DNA from: Aminipila sp963524205 | Lineage (GTDB): Bacteria; Bacillota; Clostridia; Peptostreptococcales; Anaerovoracaceae | Length of the DNA stretch: 64,000 bases | Assembly: GCA_963524205.1 (NCBI GenBank) | Contig: CAURED010000002.1 | Location: 183,035-247,034 of the forward strand | Direction: 5' to 3' | Shown: positions 8,369-16,954 of the stretch, one piece after another | Numbering within the stretch: the first letter of the stretch is position 1 | Layout: every line of letters begins with the position of its first letter | Program-made: the position numbers and the translations under genes | Notes under the pieces: generated by a model | Databases searched by the model: none | What the model was told of the DNA's origin: nothing | Seen by the model: the letters and a program-made list of their open reading frames with translations, nothing else

Positions 8369-8384
8369 AGCAATTCAAATGCCA
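8369..8384 (-). promoter_or_regulatory. Sigma-54 (-24/-12) promoter of the BKACE operon
   Basis: On the minus strand the site reads TGGCATTTGAATTGCT. This fits TGGCAC-N5-TTGCA with exactly ten bases between the invariant GG and GC. It faces the BKACE gene, giving a leader of about 150 bases, and a sigma-54-dependent activator gene is divergent next to it. No clear palindromic upstream activator site was found between it and 8608. Confidence 0.8.
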
Positions 8385-8608
8385 ACTAATTGATTGCATA
8401 AAATATTTTTTAAGTTAAAGTTCTGGAAAGCTGTATTTTTCAATCTTTTTTATATCAAATACTATTTATCCTTTGCAAATTTAAACTACACAAAATTTTT
8501 ATTCTGTGTTACAATCGATATAAATTGAGGAAAATTATCACCATTTGTTTTCCACGTAAAGAATTTTTTCACCACGTGGCTAAATATCATTTCTTAGGAG
8601 GCCTTTTC

Positions 8609-10153
8609 ATGAGCCAGGAAATTAACATTTTAAATTTATGTGAAAGCTGTATTGCGGCATTACGTAACACCATAAATTCCAACATTCCCAAAGCGTTAAG
8701 CCTGTCCCTTAACCAAAAGCTTTTTTTGCTGGAAACAGCCGTAGACGACTTTAGGGAAAATCATACTGACTTTGAGGAAATTTGTAACCACTTAATTGAT
8801 GCCATATATGTTGCTGATAAAAACGGTAAGACTATTTATGTTAACCAAGCCTATTTAGACTTTAGCGGACTAAAAAAAGAGGACTTTGTTGGTAAGAGCG
8901 TTTACGAAATAAATAGTGAAAAAAAACTGTATACAAACGGAGTAATCCCTACCGTCATAAATACAAAAAAGCAGACTGAGGCAGTTGGTACTGTTATATC
9001 AACTAATAAGAAAATTTTCATTACAGGTATCCCTATTCTTGATGAACACGGGGAACTTAAATATGCTGTAGCACATGACAAGGATATTGACCATTTGGAG
9101 AAGTTGAAGGATGCTCTGGCTATACTGAAATCCCAGCAGGTAACCAATAATGCAGAATTAGAATATTTAAGAAGGCGTCAGCTTGATCATATGAATCTGA
9201 TTGCCAACAGTAAAAACATGAAAGATGCACTCCAAACAGCTCAGACTGTGGCTGCAACAGATGTAACAGTTCTTATTACTGGTGAAAGCGGTACTGGTAA
9301 AGAAATTATTGCGGATTTCATATACAAATCAAGTAACCGTACCTCAAAACCATTTATAAAAATTAACTGTTCTGCAATCCCAGGCAACCTGCTTGAGTCT
9401 GAGTTATTTGGCTACGAGGAAGGTTCTTTTACCGGCGCATTAAAGGGCGGCAAAGCCGGCTTGTTTGAAATTGCCAATGGCGGCACTATACTTTTGGATG
9501 AAATTGGAGATATGCCTTTAGACTTGCAAACAAAACTGCTAAGAATTCTACAAGAAAAAGAGGTGTGCCGTATTGGTTGCAGTAAAGTAATTTCTTTGGA
9601 CGTACGTATTATCGCTTCTACCAACAAGGAGCTTCACAAAGCCATAAAAGAAGGCAGCTTTAGAGAGGATTTATATTACAGGTTAAATGTTGTTCCCATT
9701 GATTTAGCTCCACTAAGAGAAAGAAAAGAAGACATACATGCTTTAGTAGAGAAATTTCTTGGTAAATACAATAAAAAGTATGTTAAACTGGTATCTCTTA
9801 CTCCTGGTGCTGCTTCTGTTTTGGATGATTACAATTGGCCAGGTAATATTCGTGAACTAAAAAATGTCATGGAGCGAATGATTGTTATTAACTCAACGGG
9901 AGAAATAGATGCAGCAACAGTTAAACAGGTTTTAGGAATTCTACCTGTGGCGGCTTTCCGCGCTGAGCCAGAACCTATAAGCTCTGCTTATCTAGAAAAA
10001 ACAAAACGCAATTTAAAAAAATCTGTTGAAGCTTTTGAAAAAGACATTATACGTGATGCCATCGCGCAGCATGGTTCAAAACGAAAAGCTGCCACAGCAC
10101 TCGGAGTGGATCATTCCACATTAATAAAAAAGTGCCAACGGTATGGAATTTAG
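8609..10153 (+). CDS. Sigma-54-dependent transcriptional activator (PAS, AAA+, Fis-type HTH)
   Basis: A 514-residue enhancer-binding protein. Order: N-terminal region, PAS sensor domain (about residues 70-180, IDAIYVADKNGKTIYVNQAY), AAA+ sigma-54 interaction domain with Walker A GESGTGKE, the sigma-54 loop variant GSFTGA, Walker B GGTILLDEIGD and arginine-finger region REDLYYRLNVVP, then a TyrR/Fis-like HTH ending the protein (GSKRKAATALGVDHSTLIKK). I start it at the ATG behind TTAGGAGG (7-base spacing). An in-frame TTG at 8525 would add 28 residues but lacks a good ribosome site. It is divergent from the BKACE operon and upstream of the AGCS symporter, so it probably senses a substrate and activates the sigma-54 promoter at 8369-8384. 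Confidence 0.93.
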   Translation: MSQEINILNLCESCIAALRNTINSNIPKALSLSLNQKLFLLETAVDDFRENHTDFEEICNHLIDAIYVADKNGKTIYVNQAYLDFSGLKKEDFVGKSVYEINSEKKLYTNGVIPTVINTKKQTEAVGTVISTNKKIFITGIPILDEHGELKYAVAHDKDIDHLEKLKDALAILKSQQVTNNAELEYLRRRQLDHMNLIANSKNMKDALQTAQTVAATDVTVLITGESGTGKEIIADFIYKSSNRTSKPFIKINCSAIPGNLLESELFGYEEGSFTGALKGGKAGLFEIANGGTILLDEIGDMPLDLQTKLLRILQEKEVCRIGCSKVISLDVRIIASTNKELHKAIKEGSFREDLYYRLNVVPIDLAPLRERKEDIHALVEKFLGKYNKKYVKLVSLTPGAASVLDDYNWPGNIRELKNVMERMIVINSTGEIDAATVKQVLGILPVAAFRAEPEPISSAYLEKTKRNLKKSVEAFEKDIIRDAIAQHGSKRKAATALGVDHSTLIKKCQRYGI

Positions 10154-10272
10154 TTTTCAGTTCATATGTAAAGACTCCAAAATTACGGATATAACAGTTC
10201 TTTTTATGTAAACAGTCAGCATACAATACATAAGTGAGTTATATACGTATTTTAGGAAATGGAGTAGTTTAT

Positions 10273-11655
10273 ATGTTTAATCTAATTGACTTTGTGGGCT
10301 CCATATCCAACTGGATATGGGGTCCTCCCATGTTAATGCTTATTGTGGGCGGGGGCATTTTCCTGACCATTAGGCTTGGCTTCTTTCAAATTCTTTATTA
10401 TCCATATATTCTAAAACAAACCTTTGGTACCATATTTAAAAAGCACACTGGACAGGGAACCGTATCCCCTTTTCAGGCTGCAACCACTGCATTGGCTTCA
10501 ACTATTGGCGCCTCCAATATTGTGGGAGTGCCGATAGCTATAGCCTTTGGTGGGCCTGGTGCCGTTTTTTGGATGTGGATTGTATCGTTAATAGGCTGCG
10601 CCACAAAATTTTCTGAAATAGTTTTAGGAATAAAATATAGAGAACTTAATGAAGATGGACAATATGTAGGTGGACCTATGTATTATCTCTCTGCAGGGAT
10701 TTCAAACAAAGCCATTGGCGAAACTCTTGCTATCATATATGCATTTTTTACTATGATTATTTTGGCTGCTTCAGTTGCAGCGCAATCGGTATCCGCTACT
10801 CAAACTGTCGGTGTAATGGGAGTAAGCAAGATTACCACCGGTGTTATTTTGACCATTCTTGTATCCGTTATCGTCTATGGAGGAATAACCCGTATTGCCA
10901 GTGTCTCTTCAAAGCTTGTTCCTTTTATGGCCAGTATATATGTTTTGGGAGCATTAATAGTTGTACTCTGTAATATTACCACTATTCCAGGTGTTTTTAC
11001 CTTGATTTTTACATCTGCTTTTACGCCATCAGCTGCCGTTAGCGGCGTGGCAGGTTCAGGGCTGACTGCTGCCATGAGATGGGGTATTGCCCGTGGTACA
11101 TATTCTTGTGAAGCTGGCATGGGAACAGCACCAGTGGCACATTCCGCTGCTACCACAGATCATCCTGTACGACAGGGGTTCTGGGGTATTTTCGAGATTA
11201 CTGTATCCAGCCTGATTATTTGTACCATGTCCGCTTTAGTGGTTTTAACTACAGGTATATGGAACCAGGTGGATCCTTCCGTAGCAGCTTCAATGCCTAC
11301 GCTTGCTTTTCAATCTGTAATGGGTGATACACTTGGAGGCCTGTTGGTATCGCTTTCCATGCTGCTGTTTGTAATCTCAACTATCATTGTTCAAGTATTT
11401 TATGGCGAGAAACAATGTGAATTCTTCTTTGGAACTAAAATCGCAAAAATTTTAAAAACATTTTACATTCTTGCTATTTTCGCAGGAGCATTAGGCGGGT
11501 TGGAAACTGTTTTTGGTTTTCTGGATGTTATTCTCGGTGCAACCATACTGCCAAATATGATTGGACTTATTCTTATGAGCGGTCAGGTAGTTGCATTAAA
11601 AAAAGAATTCTTCTCCAGCTCAAAATACTACTTAAAAGATATAAAACGTCGTTAA
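10273..11655 (+). CDS. AGCS-family sodium:amino acid symporter
   Basis: A 460-residue polytopic protein of the alanine/glycine:cation symporter family. Motifs: GPPMLMLIVGGGIFLTIRLGF in the first helix, TGQGTVSPFQAATTALASTIG, and GMGTAPVAHSAATTDHPVRQG (substrate and ion site region). Members import small neutral amino acids with Na+. The ATG chosen has GGAG eight bases upstream; a longer in-frame start 39 bases earlier lacks one. It follows the sigma-54 activator by about 120 bp. No sigma-54 promoter was seen in that gap, so it may be read from the regulator's promoter or a weak own one. It may carry the compound degraded by the neighbouring dehydrogenase and BKACE genes, but that is inference. 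Confidence 0.92.
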   Translation: MFNLIDFVGSISNWIWGPPMLMLIVGGGIFLTIRLGFFQILYYPYILKQTFGTIFKKHTGQGTVSPFQAATTALASTIGASNIVGVPIAIAFGGPGAVFWMWIVSLIGCATKFSEIVLGIKYRELNEDGQYVGGPMYYLSAGISNKAIGETLAIIYAFFTMIILAASVAAQSVSATQTVGVMGVSKITTGVILTILVSVIVYGGITRIASVSSKLVPFMASIYVLGALIVVLCNITTIPGVFTLIFTSAFTPSAAVSGVAGSGLTAAMRWGIARGTYSCEAGMGTAPVAHSAATTDHPVRQGFWGIFEITVSSLIICTMSALVVLTTGIWNQVDPSVAASMPTLAFQSVMGDTLGGLLVSLSMLLFVISTIIVQVFYGEKQCEFFFGTKIAKILKTFYILAIFAGALGGLETVFGFLDVILGATILPNMIGLILMSGQVVALKKEFFSSSKYYLKDIKRR

Positions 11656-11665
11656 ACAAAATAGG

Positions 11666-11714
11666 CCATCTCAAAACAAATTAGTTTAAATGCCACTAAT
11701 TTGTTTTGAGATGG
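11666..11714. terminator. Bidirectional terminator between convergent AGCS and MATE genes
   Basis: A perfect 20-bp inverted repeat (arms 11666-11685 and 11695-11714, 9-base loop) lies between two converging stop codons, eleven bases past one and fifteen before the other. Confidence 0.8.
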
Positions 11715-11728
11715 TCCTGGTTTCATTA

Positions 11729-13024
11729 CTAACCCCTATTGCTTATTTTTCGTAGTGCAATAGCAAGTATTGTTAATGAAATTTGTGTAGCCGGATATGC
11801 AAGCCAGATACCTATTATATTAAAGAATATGGGTAAAACCAGCAAGAATAACGGTGTAAATAGAAAGGGATCAGCATATACCATTATGGAGGAATTTCTT
11901 CCATCATCTATGGCATAAAAATATGCAGACATGATTCTAGCTATAGCAATAAACGGTACAGCCAAAACAAGAGCAAGCATTGCCGGAATTGAAGCTAATG
12001 CTACTTCATTTGAAACTCCATATATAATTGGAAATTCATATCTGGTAATTGCTATAATTACCATAAGTACAATGCTTATGGCGCCTGCCAGACCGAAGGC
12101 TTTTTTCATAACATGATTAAGTGTTTCATGGTCAGCAGCACCTTTGCAAAAACTTATAATAGGTTGTACACCATCTGCCAAACCCTGCATTAAACTATAT
12201 ACAAGATATGCTGCATAAGACATTACGGTATAAACAGCCACTCCTGCTGTTCCGCCATAATTAAGAGACTGAAGGTTTGTAAAGATAATAACAACTCCTG
12301 GAGCCATGGTAAGTCCAAAAGGAGATGCTCCTATCTTTAATATATCTTTTGTAAATTCGCTATTTAATATATACCAATTATGTTCAAGCTTATCCTTAGC
12401 CACTGCAATTGCTGCAAAAACAGCAACCGATGCCTGTCCCGCACATGTAGCAAACGCGATACCACCAAGTCCCCAGTCAAAAATATACAGAGCTGCCCAG
12501 TCTAAGACAATATTTACGCACATTCCAATAACCATGATAAGCATGGCAAACACTGGTTTTCCCAGATTTTTTAGTATAGGCGTAAGTCCCGCCCCCATTA
12601 CTTGAAAAAAAGCCCCCCATGCTATAACTTTCATATAGCTGAGGCCATATTCATATAAAACGCCATCTGCCCCTAAAGTCCGCAGAAGATAAGGTGAAAA
12701 AAACAAATATATCGTAGTGGCAAGAATAGAGACAAGGCACAAAATTACTATGGCAGTACCTTCAACCCTTTTTGCTTCCTTTAAGTTTCCACTTCCTTTT
12801 TTTATGGACATTATGATGGCGCCGCCTGTTCCGATGCCTATACCTACTGAAGAAATCAAGCTTAATAACGGCCATGCAAGATTTATTGCGGCAAGTCCTT
12901 CATCTCCCATAACCTGTCCTATAAAAAATCCGTCTACTATACCATAAAATCCAGTTAGAATCATAGTCAGCATAGAAGGTATTACATATTTAGAAAATTG
13001 GCCTGCAATATTTAATTCATTCAT
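11729..13024 (-). CDS. MATE-family efflux transporter
   Basis: A 431-residue membrane protein with about twelve helices. Motifs SMLTMILTGFYGIVDGFFIGQ and INLAWPLLSLISSVGIGIGTGGAIIMS are typical of MATE transporters. It is only distantly like the MATE protein at 270-1598. It follows the REC-GGDEF gene by 26 bp on the same strand, so both are probably on one transcript. This suggests a link between the exporter and signalling, but the substrate is unknown. Confidence 0.88.
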   Translation of the reverse strand: MNELNIAGQFSKYVIPSMLTMILTGFYGIVDGFFIGQVMGDEGLAAINLAWPLLSLISSVGIGIGTGGAIIMSIKKGSGNLKEAKRVEGTAIVILCLVSILATTIYLFFSPYLLRTLGADGVLYEYGLSYMKVIAWGAFFQVMGAGLTPILKNLGKPVFAMLIMVIGMCVNIVLDWAALYIFDWGLGGIAFATCAGQASVAVFAAIAVAKDKLEHNWYILNSEFTKDILKIGASPFGLTMAPGVVIIFTNLQSLNYGGTAGVAVYTVMSYAAYLVYSLMQGLADGVQPIISFCKGAADHETLNHVMKKAFGLAGAISIVLMVIIAITRYEFPIIYGVSNEVALASIPAMLALVLAVPFIAIARIMSAYFYAIDDGRNSSIMVYADPFLFTPLFLLVLPIFFNIIGIWLAYPATQISLTILAIALRKISNRG

Positions 13025-13050
13025 TTGCTTTATTTCCTCTTACGTTGTTA

Positions 13051-13947
13051 TCAAATCCATACGACTTGATTTCTGCCTCTGTCTTTAGCCTCATATAGCA
13101 TTTTATCTGCTATGGCCACAAAAGTATCAACCGAATCTTTTTCAGAAGGTATAATCGTTCTACCTCCTATACTTATGGTCACATTTATTTCTTCATCAGA
13201 ATTACCGCCAACTTTGCAAACACTTTCGCGTCCAACAGCATTACACACATTTTCCATAATTTCTGAAGCTCTGACTTTATTTTCTCCTGCCATAATAAGA
13301 TAGAATTCTTCTCCTCCCATACGGGCAATATAGTTGTTATCATTTGGCATAGCATTTTTCATTAAATCAGCAACAGCACTTAGTACTCTGTCACCTTCCT
13401 GATGTCCATAAGTGTCGTTTACTCTTTTAAAAAAATCAATATCTGCAATTCCTAAAGAGAAAGGAATTCCTTCCTTAATGCAATTTTTCCATTGCTTATT
13501 AACATAATCAATGCAGTGCTTTCTTGTATAAAGCCCGGTTAATACATCTATATACATTTGTGTTTCCAGCATTTTTCTATATCTAAACATGTTGATATGT
13601 GTACGGACTCTTGCACAGACTACGTTACCGCAAAAAGGCTTTCTGATATAATCAACTGCCCCGCAGAAAAATGCTTTTTCTTCTGTTGCAGTATCATCAA
13701 CACCAGTTAGAAATACTACTGGAATCTGCTGGGTTTCTTTTGTTGCCTGCAGTTTTTCCAATACCTGAAAACCATTCATTCCTGGCATCTCAATATCTAA
13801 AAGGATAAGTGAAGGTTGCTTTACTCTTGCTATTTCAAAACCCTTTTCGCCTTCATTCGCATATATTATGTTATAGTCTTTTTGTAATATACCCTCAAGA
13901 AGTTTAATATTAAAAAAGCTATCATCTATTATTAAAATGGTTTCCAC
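13051..13947 (-). CDS. Response regulator with GGDEF output (diguanylate cyclase)
   Basis: A 298-residue protein. Residues 1-120 form a receiver domain (IIDDS acidic pocket, phospho-accepting Asp in LILLDIEMPG, conserved Lys in YIRKPF). Residues 130-298 form a GGDEF domain with LTGLYTRKHC, the active-site ARMGGEEFYLI and the late motif ISIGGRTI. GGEEF is an active-type signature, so it should make cyclic-di-GMP from GTP. The usual RxxD inhibitory site just before it reads NDNN, so product feedback may be missing. The start is a GTG with a weak GGGG upstream. No partner histidine kinase is adjacent. Confidence 0.9.
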   Translation of the reverse strand: METILIIDDSFFNIKLLEGILQKDYNIIYANEGEKGFEIARVKQPSLILLDIEMPGMNGFQVLEKLQATKETQQIPVVFLTGVDDTATEEKAFFCGAVDYIRKPFCGNVVCARVRTHINMFRYRKMLETQMYIDVLTGLYTRKHCIDYVNKQWKNCIKEGIPFSLGIADIDFFKRVNDTYGHQEGDRVLSAVADLMKNAMPNDNNYIARMGGEEFYLIMAGENKVRASEIMENVCNAVGRESVCKVGGNSDEEINVTISIGGRTIIPSEKDSVDTFVAIADKMLYEAKDRGRNQVVWI

Positions 13948-14064
13948 CTTTTTACCCCGCTTTCGCCATTGCTTTTACATTCTCTTACTGTATCATAATC
14001 AAAACTATATTTCAATTAAATATTGAACTGCTCTGACTTGCTTAATATCACAAATATACAAAAA

Positions 14065-14095
14065 GGATGTCTCAAAATCATTAACTGAGACATCC
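14065..14095 (-). terminator. Terminator of the groESL operon
   Basis: Perfect 10-bp stem GGATGTCTCA / TGAGACATCC with an 11-base loop, about 45 bases past the groL stop. On the minus strand it is followed by TTTTTGTATATTTG. Confidence 0.82.
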
Positions 14096-14138
14096 CCTGA
14101 ATAATATTTTCAACTATTTTATTTAGTGTTTTTAAGCA

Positions 14139-15764
14139 CTACATCATACCTGGCATTCCGCCACCCATAGGAGGCATAGCTGGTTCATCCTTCTTAATTT
14201 CTACGATGCCTGCTTCAGTTGTCAAAAGCATAGCTGAAGCAGAAGAAGCATTCTGAAGGGCTGATCTAGTAACCTTAGCAGGGTCTACAATACCAGCACT
14301 AATCATATCAACATATTCTTCTGTTGCAGCATTGAAACCAACACCAACTTTACTGTTCTTAACTTCAGAAACAACTACTGATCCTTCAAATCCAGCATTT
14401 TCAGCAATTTGTCTAACTGGTTCTTCTAATGCTCTCATGATGATTGCAGCGCCAGTCTTTTCATCTCCTGTAAGTGATTCAACATATTTCTTAACTGCTG
14501 GGATAGCATTTGCAAGAGCGACACCACCACCTGCTACGATACCTTCTTCAACCGCAGCCTTAGTTGCGTTTAGAGCATCTTCAATTCTTAATTTTCTTTC
14601 CTTAAGTTCAGTTTCTGTTGCAGCTCCTACCTGAATAACTGCTACGCCGCCTGCAAGTTTTGCAAGTCTTTCCTGAAGCTTTTCTTTATCAAAATCTGAA
14701 GTTGATTCTTCATATTGATTCTTAATTTGCTTAATTCTACCTTGAATTTCAGCTGGCGCACCAGCACCATCTACAATTACTGTATTTTCTTTAGTTACCT
14801 TAACTGATGCAGCAGTACCTAACATATCTAATGTAGCTTCCTTAAGGTCGTATCCAACTTCTTCTGAGATAACTGTACCACCAGTTAAGATAGCGATATC
14901 TTCCATCATAGCTTTTCTTCTTTCACCAAAGCCAGGAGCCTTGATAGCTACACAATCAAAAGTACCTCTTAGTTTATTGACTACTAATGTTGCAAGCGCT
15001 TCACCATCAACATCTTCAGCAATGATGAATAGCTTTCTTCCCTGCTGAACAATCTGTTCCAGGATAGGAAGTATTTCCTGTATGTTTGAAATCTTTTTGT
15101 CTGTTAATAAGATGTATGGATTCTGCATGTTAGCTTCCATCTTTTCTGTATCGTTTACCATGTAAGCAGATAAGTAACCTCTGTCGAACTGCATACCTTC
15201 AACAACTTCAAGAGTTGTACCCATGGATTTTGATTCTTCAACAGTGATAACACCATCTTTTCCAACCTTTTCCATAGCTTCAGCAATAAGTTCGCCAATA
15301 TTTGCATCTGCAGCTGAAACTGAAGCTACCTGAGCAATACTTTCCTTGCTTTCAACAGTCTTTGAAATGTTCTTGATTTCCTCAACAGCTACGTCTACAG
15401 CTCCCTGGATACCTCTCTTCAGTACCATAGGGTTTGCACCTGCAGCTACATTTTTAAATCCTTCTTTGATAATAATCTGAGCAAGAAGTGTAGCAGTAGT
15501 AGTACCATCGCCTGCAACATCATTTGTTTTTGTTGCAACTTCCTTTACAAGCTGTGCGCCCATGTTTTCTACTGCATCTTCAAGTTCAATTTCTCTAGCA
15601 ATAGTAACACCGTCATTTGTAATAACCGGTGAGCCAAACTTCTTTTCAATAAGAACATTTCTTCCCTTAGGTCCTAATGTAATTTTTACTGTATCTGCAA
15701 GTTTATCAACACCTGCCTGTAATTTTCTTCTAGCGTCTTCCCCATAATGTAATTCTTTAGCCAT
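14139..15764 (-). CDS. groL: 60-kDa chaperonin GroEL
   Basis: A 541-residue chaperonin subunit of normal length. It has KITLGPKGRNVLIEKKFGSP, the ATP-site motif VAGDGTTTATLLAQ, and the C-terminal Gly/Met-rich tail MPPMGGGMPGMM. It forms the double-ring cage for protein folding in the cytoplasm and works with GroES, encoded 21 bp upstream on the same strand. Expression should follow the CIRCE/HrcA heat-shock control seen ahead of groES. Nothing odd was seen. Confidence 0.99.
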   Translation of the reverse strand: MAKELHYGEDARRKLQAGVDKLADTVKITLGPKGRNVLIEKKFGSPVITNDGVTIAREIELEDAVENMGAQLVKEVATKTNDVAGDGTTTATLLAQIIIKEGFKNVAAGANPMVLKRGIQGAVDVAVEEIKNISKTVESKESIAQVASVSAADANIGELIAEAMEKVGKDGVITVEESKSMGTTLEVVEGMQFDRGYLSAYMVNDTEKMEANMQNPYILLTDKKISNIQEILPILEQIVQQGRKLFIIAEDVDGEALATLVVNKLRGTFDCVAIKAPGFGERRKAMMEDIAILTGGTVISEEVGYDLKEATLDMLGTAASVKVTKENTVIVDGAGAPAEIQGRIKQIKNQYEESTSDFDKEKLQERLAKLAGGVAVIQVGAATETELKERKLRIEDALNATKAAVEEGIVAGGGVALANAIPAVKKYVESLTGDEKTGAAIIMRALEEPVRQIAENAGFEGSVVVSEVKNSKVGVGFNAATEEYVDMISAGIVDPAKVTRSALQNASSASAMLLTTEAGIVEIKKDEPAMPPMGGGMPGMM

Positions 15765-15785
15765 TTCAATTACCCTCTTTCTTTA

Positions 15786-16064
15786 TTATTCTACAACTGC
15801 CAAAATGTCTTTCTGGTTCATAATTGTGTATTCAGCACCATCATACTTGATTTCGCTGCCTGCGTACTTTGCGAATACAACCTTATCTCCAGCCTTTAAT
15901 TCCATTTTTTCTTCTTCTGTTCCAGGACCTACAGCAACAACTTCTGCCATCTGCGGCTGTTCTTTAGCCTGGCCTGGAAGAACGATACCACTCTTAGTCT
16001 TTTCTTCAGCCTCAACCATCTTAATAACTACTCTAGCGCCAAGTGGCTTAATTCCAAAATTCAT
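15786..16064 (-). CDS. groES: 10-kDa co-chaperonin GroES
   Basis: A 92-residue GroES with the N-terminal PLGARVVIKMVEAEEKTKSG, the mobile-loop IVLPGQAKEQPQ, and VVFAKYAGSEIKYDG. It caps the GroEL ring. AGGAGG precedes the ATG. It is the first gene of the operon, with a perfect CIRCE element 51 bases upstream. Confidence 0.99.
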   Translation of the reverse strand: MNFGIKPLGARVVIKMVEAEEKTKSGIVLPGQAKEQPQMAEVVAVGPGTEEEKMELKAGDKVVFAKYAGSEIKYDGAEYTIMNQKDILAVVE

Positions 16065-16114
16065 TTTCTATACCTCCTGTTTGATATATATAATTTTTAT
16101 TATTTATGTTTTTG

Positions 16115-16141
16115 TTAGCACTCATTAACCATGAGTGCTAA
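16115..16141 (-). promoter_or_regulatory. CIRCE operator (HrcA binding site)
   Basis: Exact consensus TTAGCACTC-N9-GAGTGCTAA upstream of groES. HrcA, not in this window, binds it and represses the operon until heat stress. Confidence 0.97.
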
Positions 16142-16203
16142 CTATATTTTAAACTAATCTATTCTAATGTCAATAGTTTTTTTCAATTTTTATGGATAAA
16201 AAT

Positions 16204-16232
16204 AGCACAGCAATACTACTGTATGTTGTGCT
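16204..16232 (-). terminator. Probable terminator of the DUF554 gene
   Basis: AGCACA / TGTGCT outer stem with an imperfect inner stem, starting 14 bases past the stop and followed on the minus strand by ATTTTTATCC. The stem is imperfect, hence the moderate confidence. Confidence 0.55.
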
Positions 16233-16245
16233 TAGAATCTGCTAG

Positions 16246-16932
16246 TTATGTAAACAATCCTTCTACTACTATAAACAGCCATGGCAGAAATATTGCAGGT
16301 ATTAAATTGGCCACCTTCACCTCTTTTACTTCCATGAAGTTAAAGCCAATAGCCGCAATTAAAAGACTTCCTACCGCAGACATTTCTGTAATAATCTCTT
16401 CCGTAAGCAAACCTTTCATAAAGGTAGCTCCCAGTGCAATACCTCCTTCATAAATAAAAACAGGTAATGCTGAAAATGCAACTCCAATTCCTAATTGAGA
16501 AGCAAACACAATTGTAATAACCCCATCCAGGATTGCCTTTGCGAAAAGCATTTCATGATCTCCCTGCAATCCACTTTCCAGGGAACCAACTATAGCCATA
16601 GAACCTGTACAAAACAAAATCGAAGCTGACACAAACCCTTTGGAAAAATTCCCTTCTGAAAAGCCAAGTTTCTTTTCTGCCCATTTTCCAAATTTGTTCA
16701 TTTGTTTATCTATATTAATGCCTTCGCCAATAATAGCTCCAACAACCAAACTCAGAATTAGAATCATTACTCGTTGGTTCTCTAATGCACCAGATATACC
16801 TATATAAATAAGGGAAAGTGCAATGGCTTTCATTATCAATTTTTCAAATCTCTCAGGTAAACCTTTTATTACATATGTTCCCGCTAATCCGCACACAACG
16901 ATAGCGACAGCGTTTACTATTGGCCCCAGCAT
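16246..16932 (-). CDS. DUF554-family membrane protein
   Basis: A 228-residue protein with about seven hydrophobic segments. The N-terminal MLGPIVNAVAIVVCGLAG and the glycine-rich ALSLIYIGISGAL and VGAIIGEGINID match the DUF554 (YdfK/YqgA-like) family of possible transporters, whose substrate is not known. GAGGAG precedes the ATG. It is 22 bp downstream of the ogg gene on the same strand. Confidence 0.85.
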   Translation of the reverse strand: MLGPIVNAVAIVVCGLAGTYVIKGLPERFEKLIMKAIALSLIYIGISGALENQRVMILILSLVVGAIIGEGINIDKQMNKFGKWAEKKLGFSEGNFSKGFVSASILFCTGSMAIVGSLESGLQGDHEMLFAKAILDGVITIVFASQLGIGVAFSALPVFIYEGGIALGATFMKGLLTEEIITEMSAVGSLLIAAIGFNFMEVKEVKVANLIPAIFLPWLFIVVEGLFT

Positions 16933-16954
16933 GGGTACATCATCTCCTCATTTG

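Noticed and set aside
8525..8608. Longer N-terminus of the sigma-54 activator from a TTG start
   Set aside because: No ribosome site precedes the TTG, whereas the ATG at 8609 has TTAGGAGG at ideal spacing.
10154..10272. Sigma-54 promoter ahead of the AGCS symporter
   Set aside because: I looked for GG-N10-GC with the flanking consensus on the plus strand and found none in this gap.
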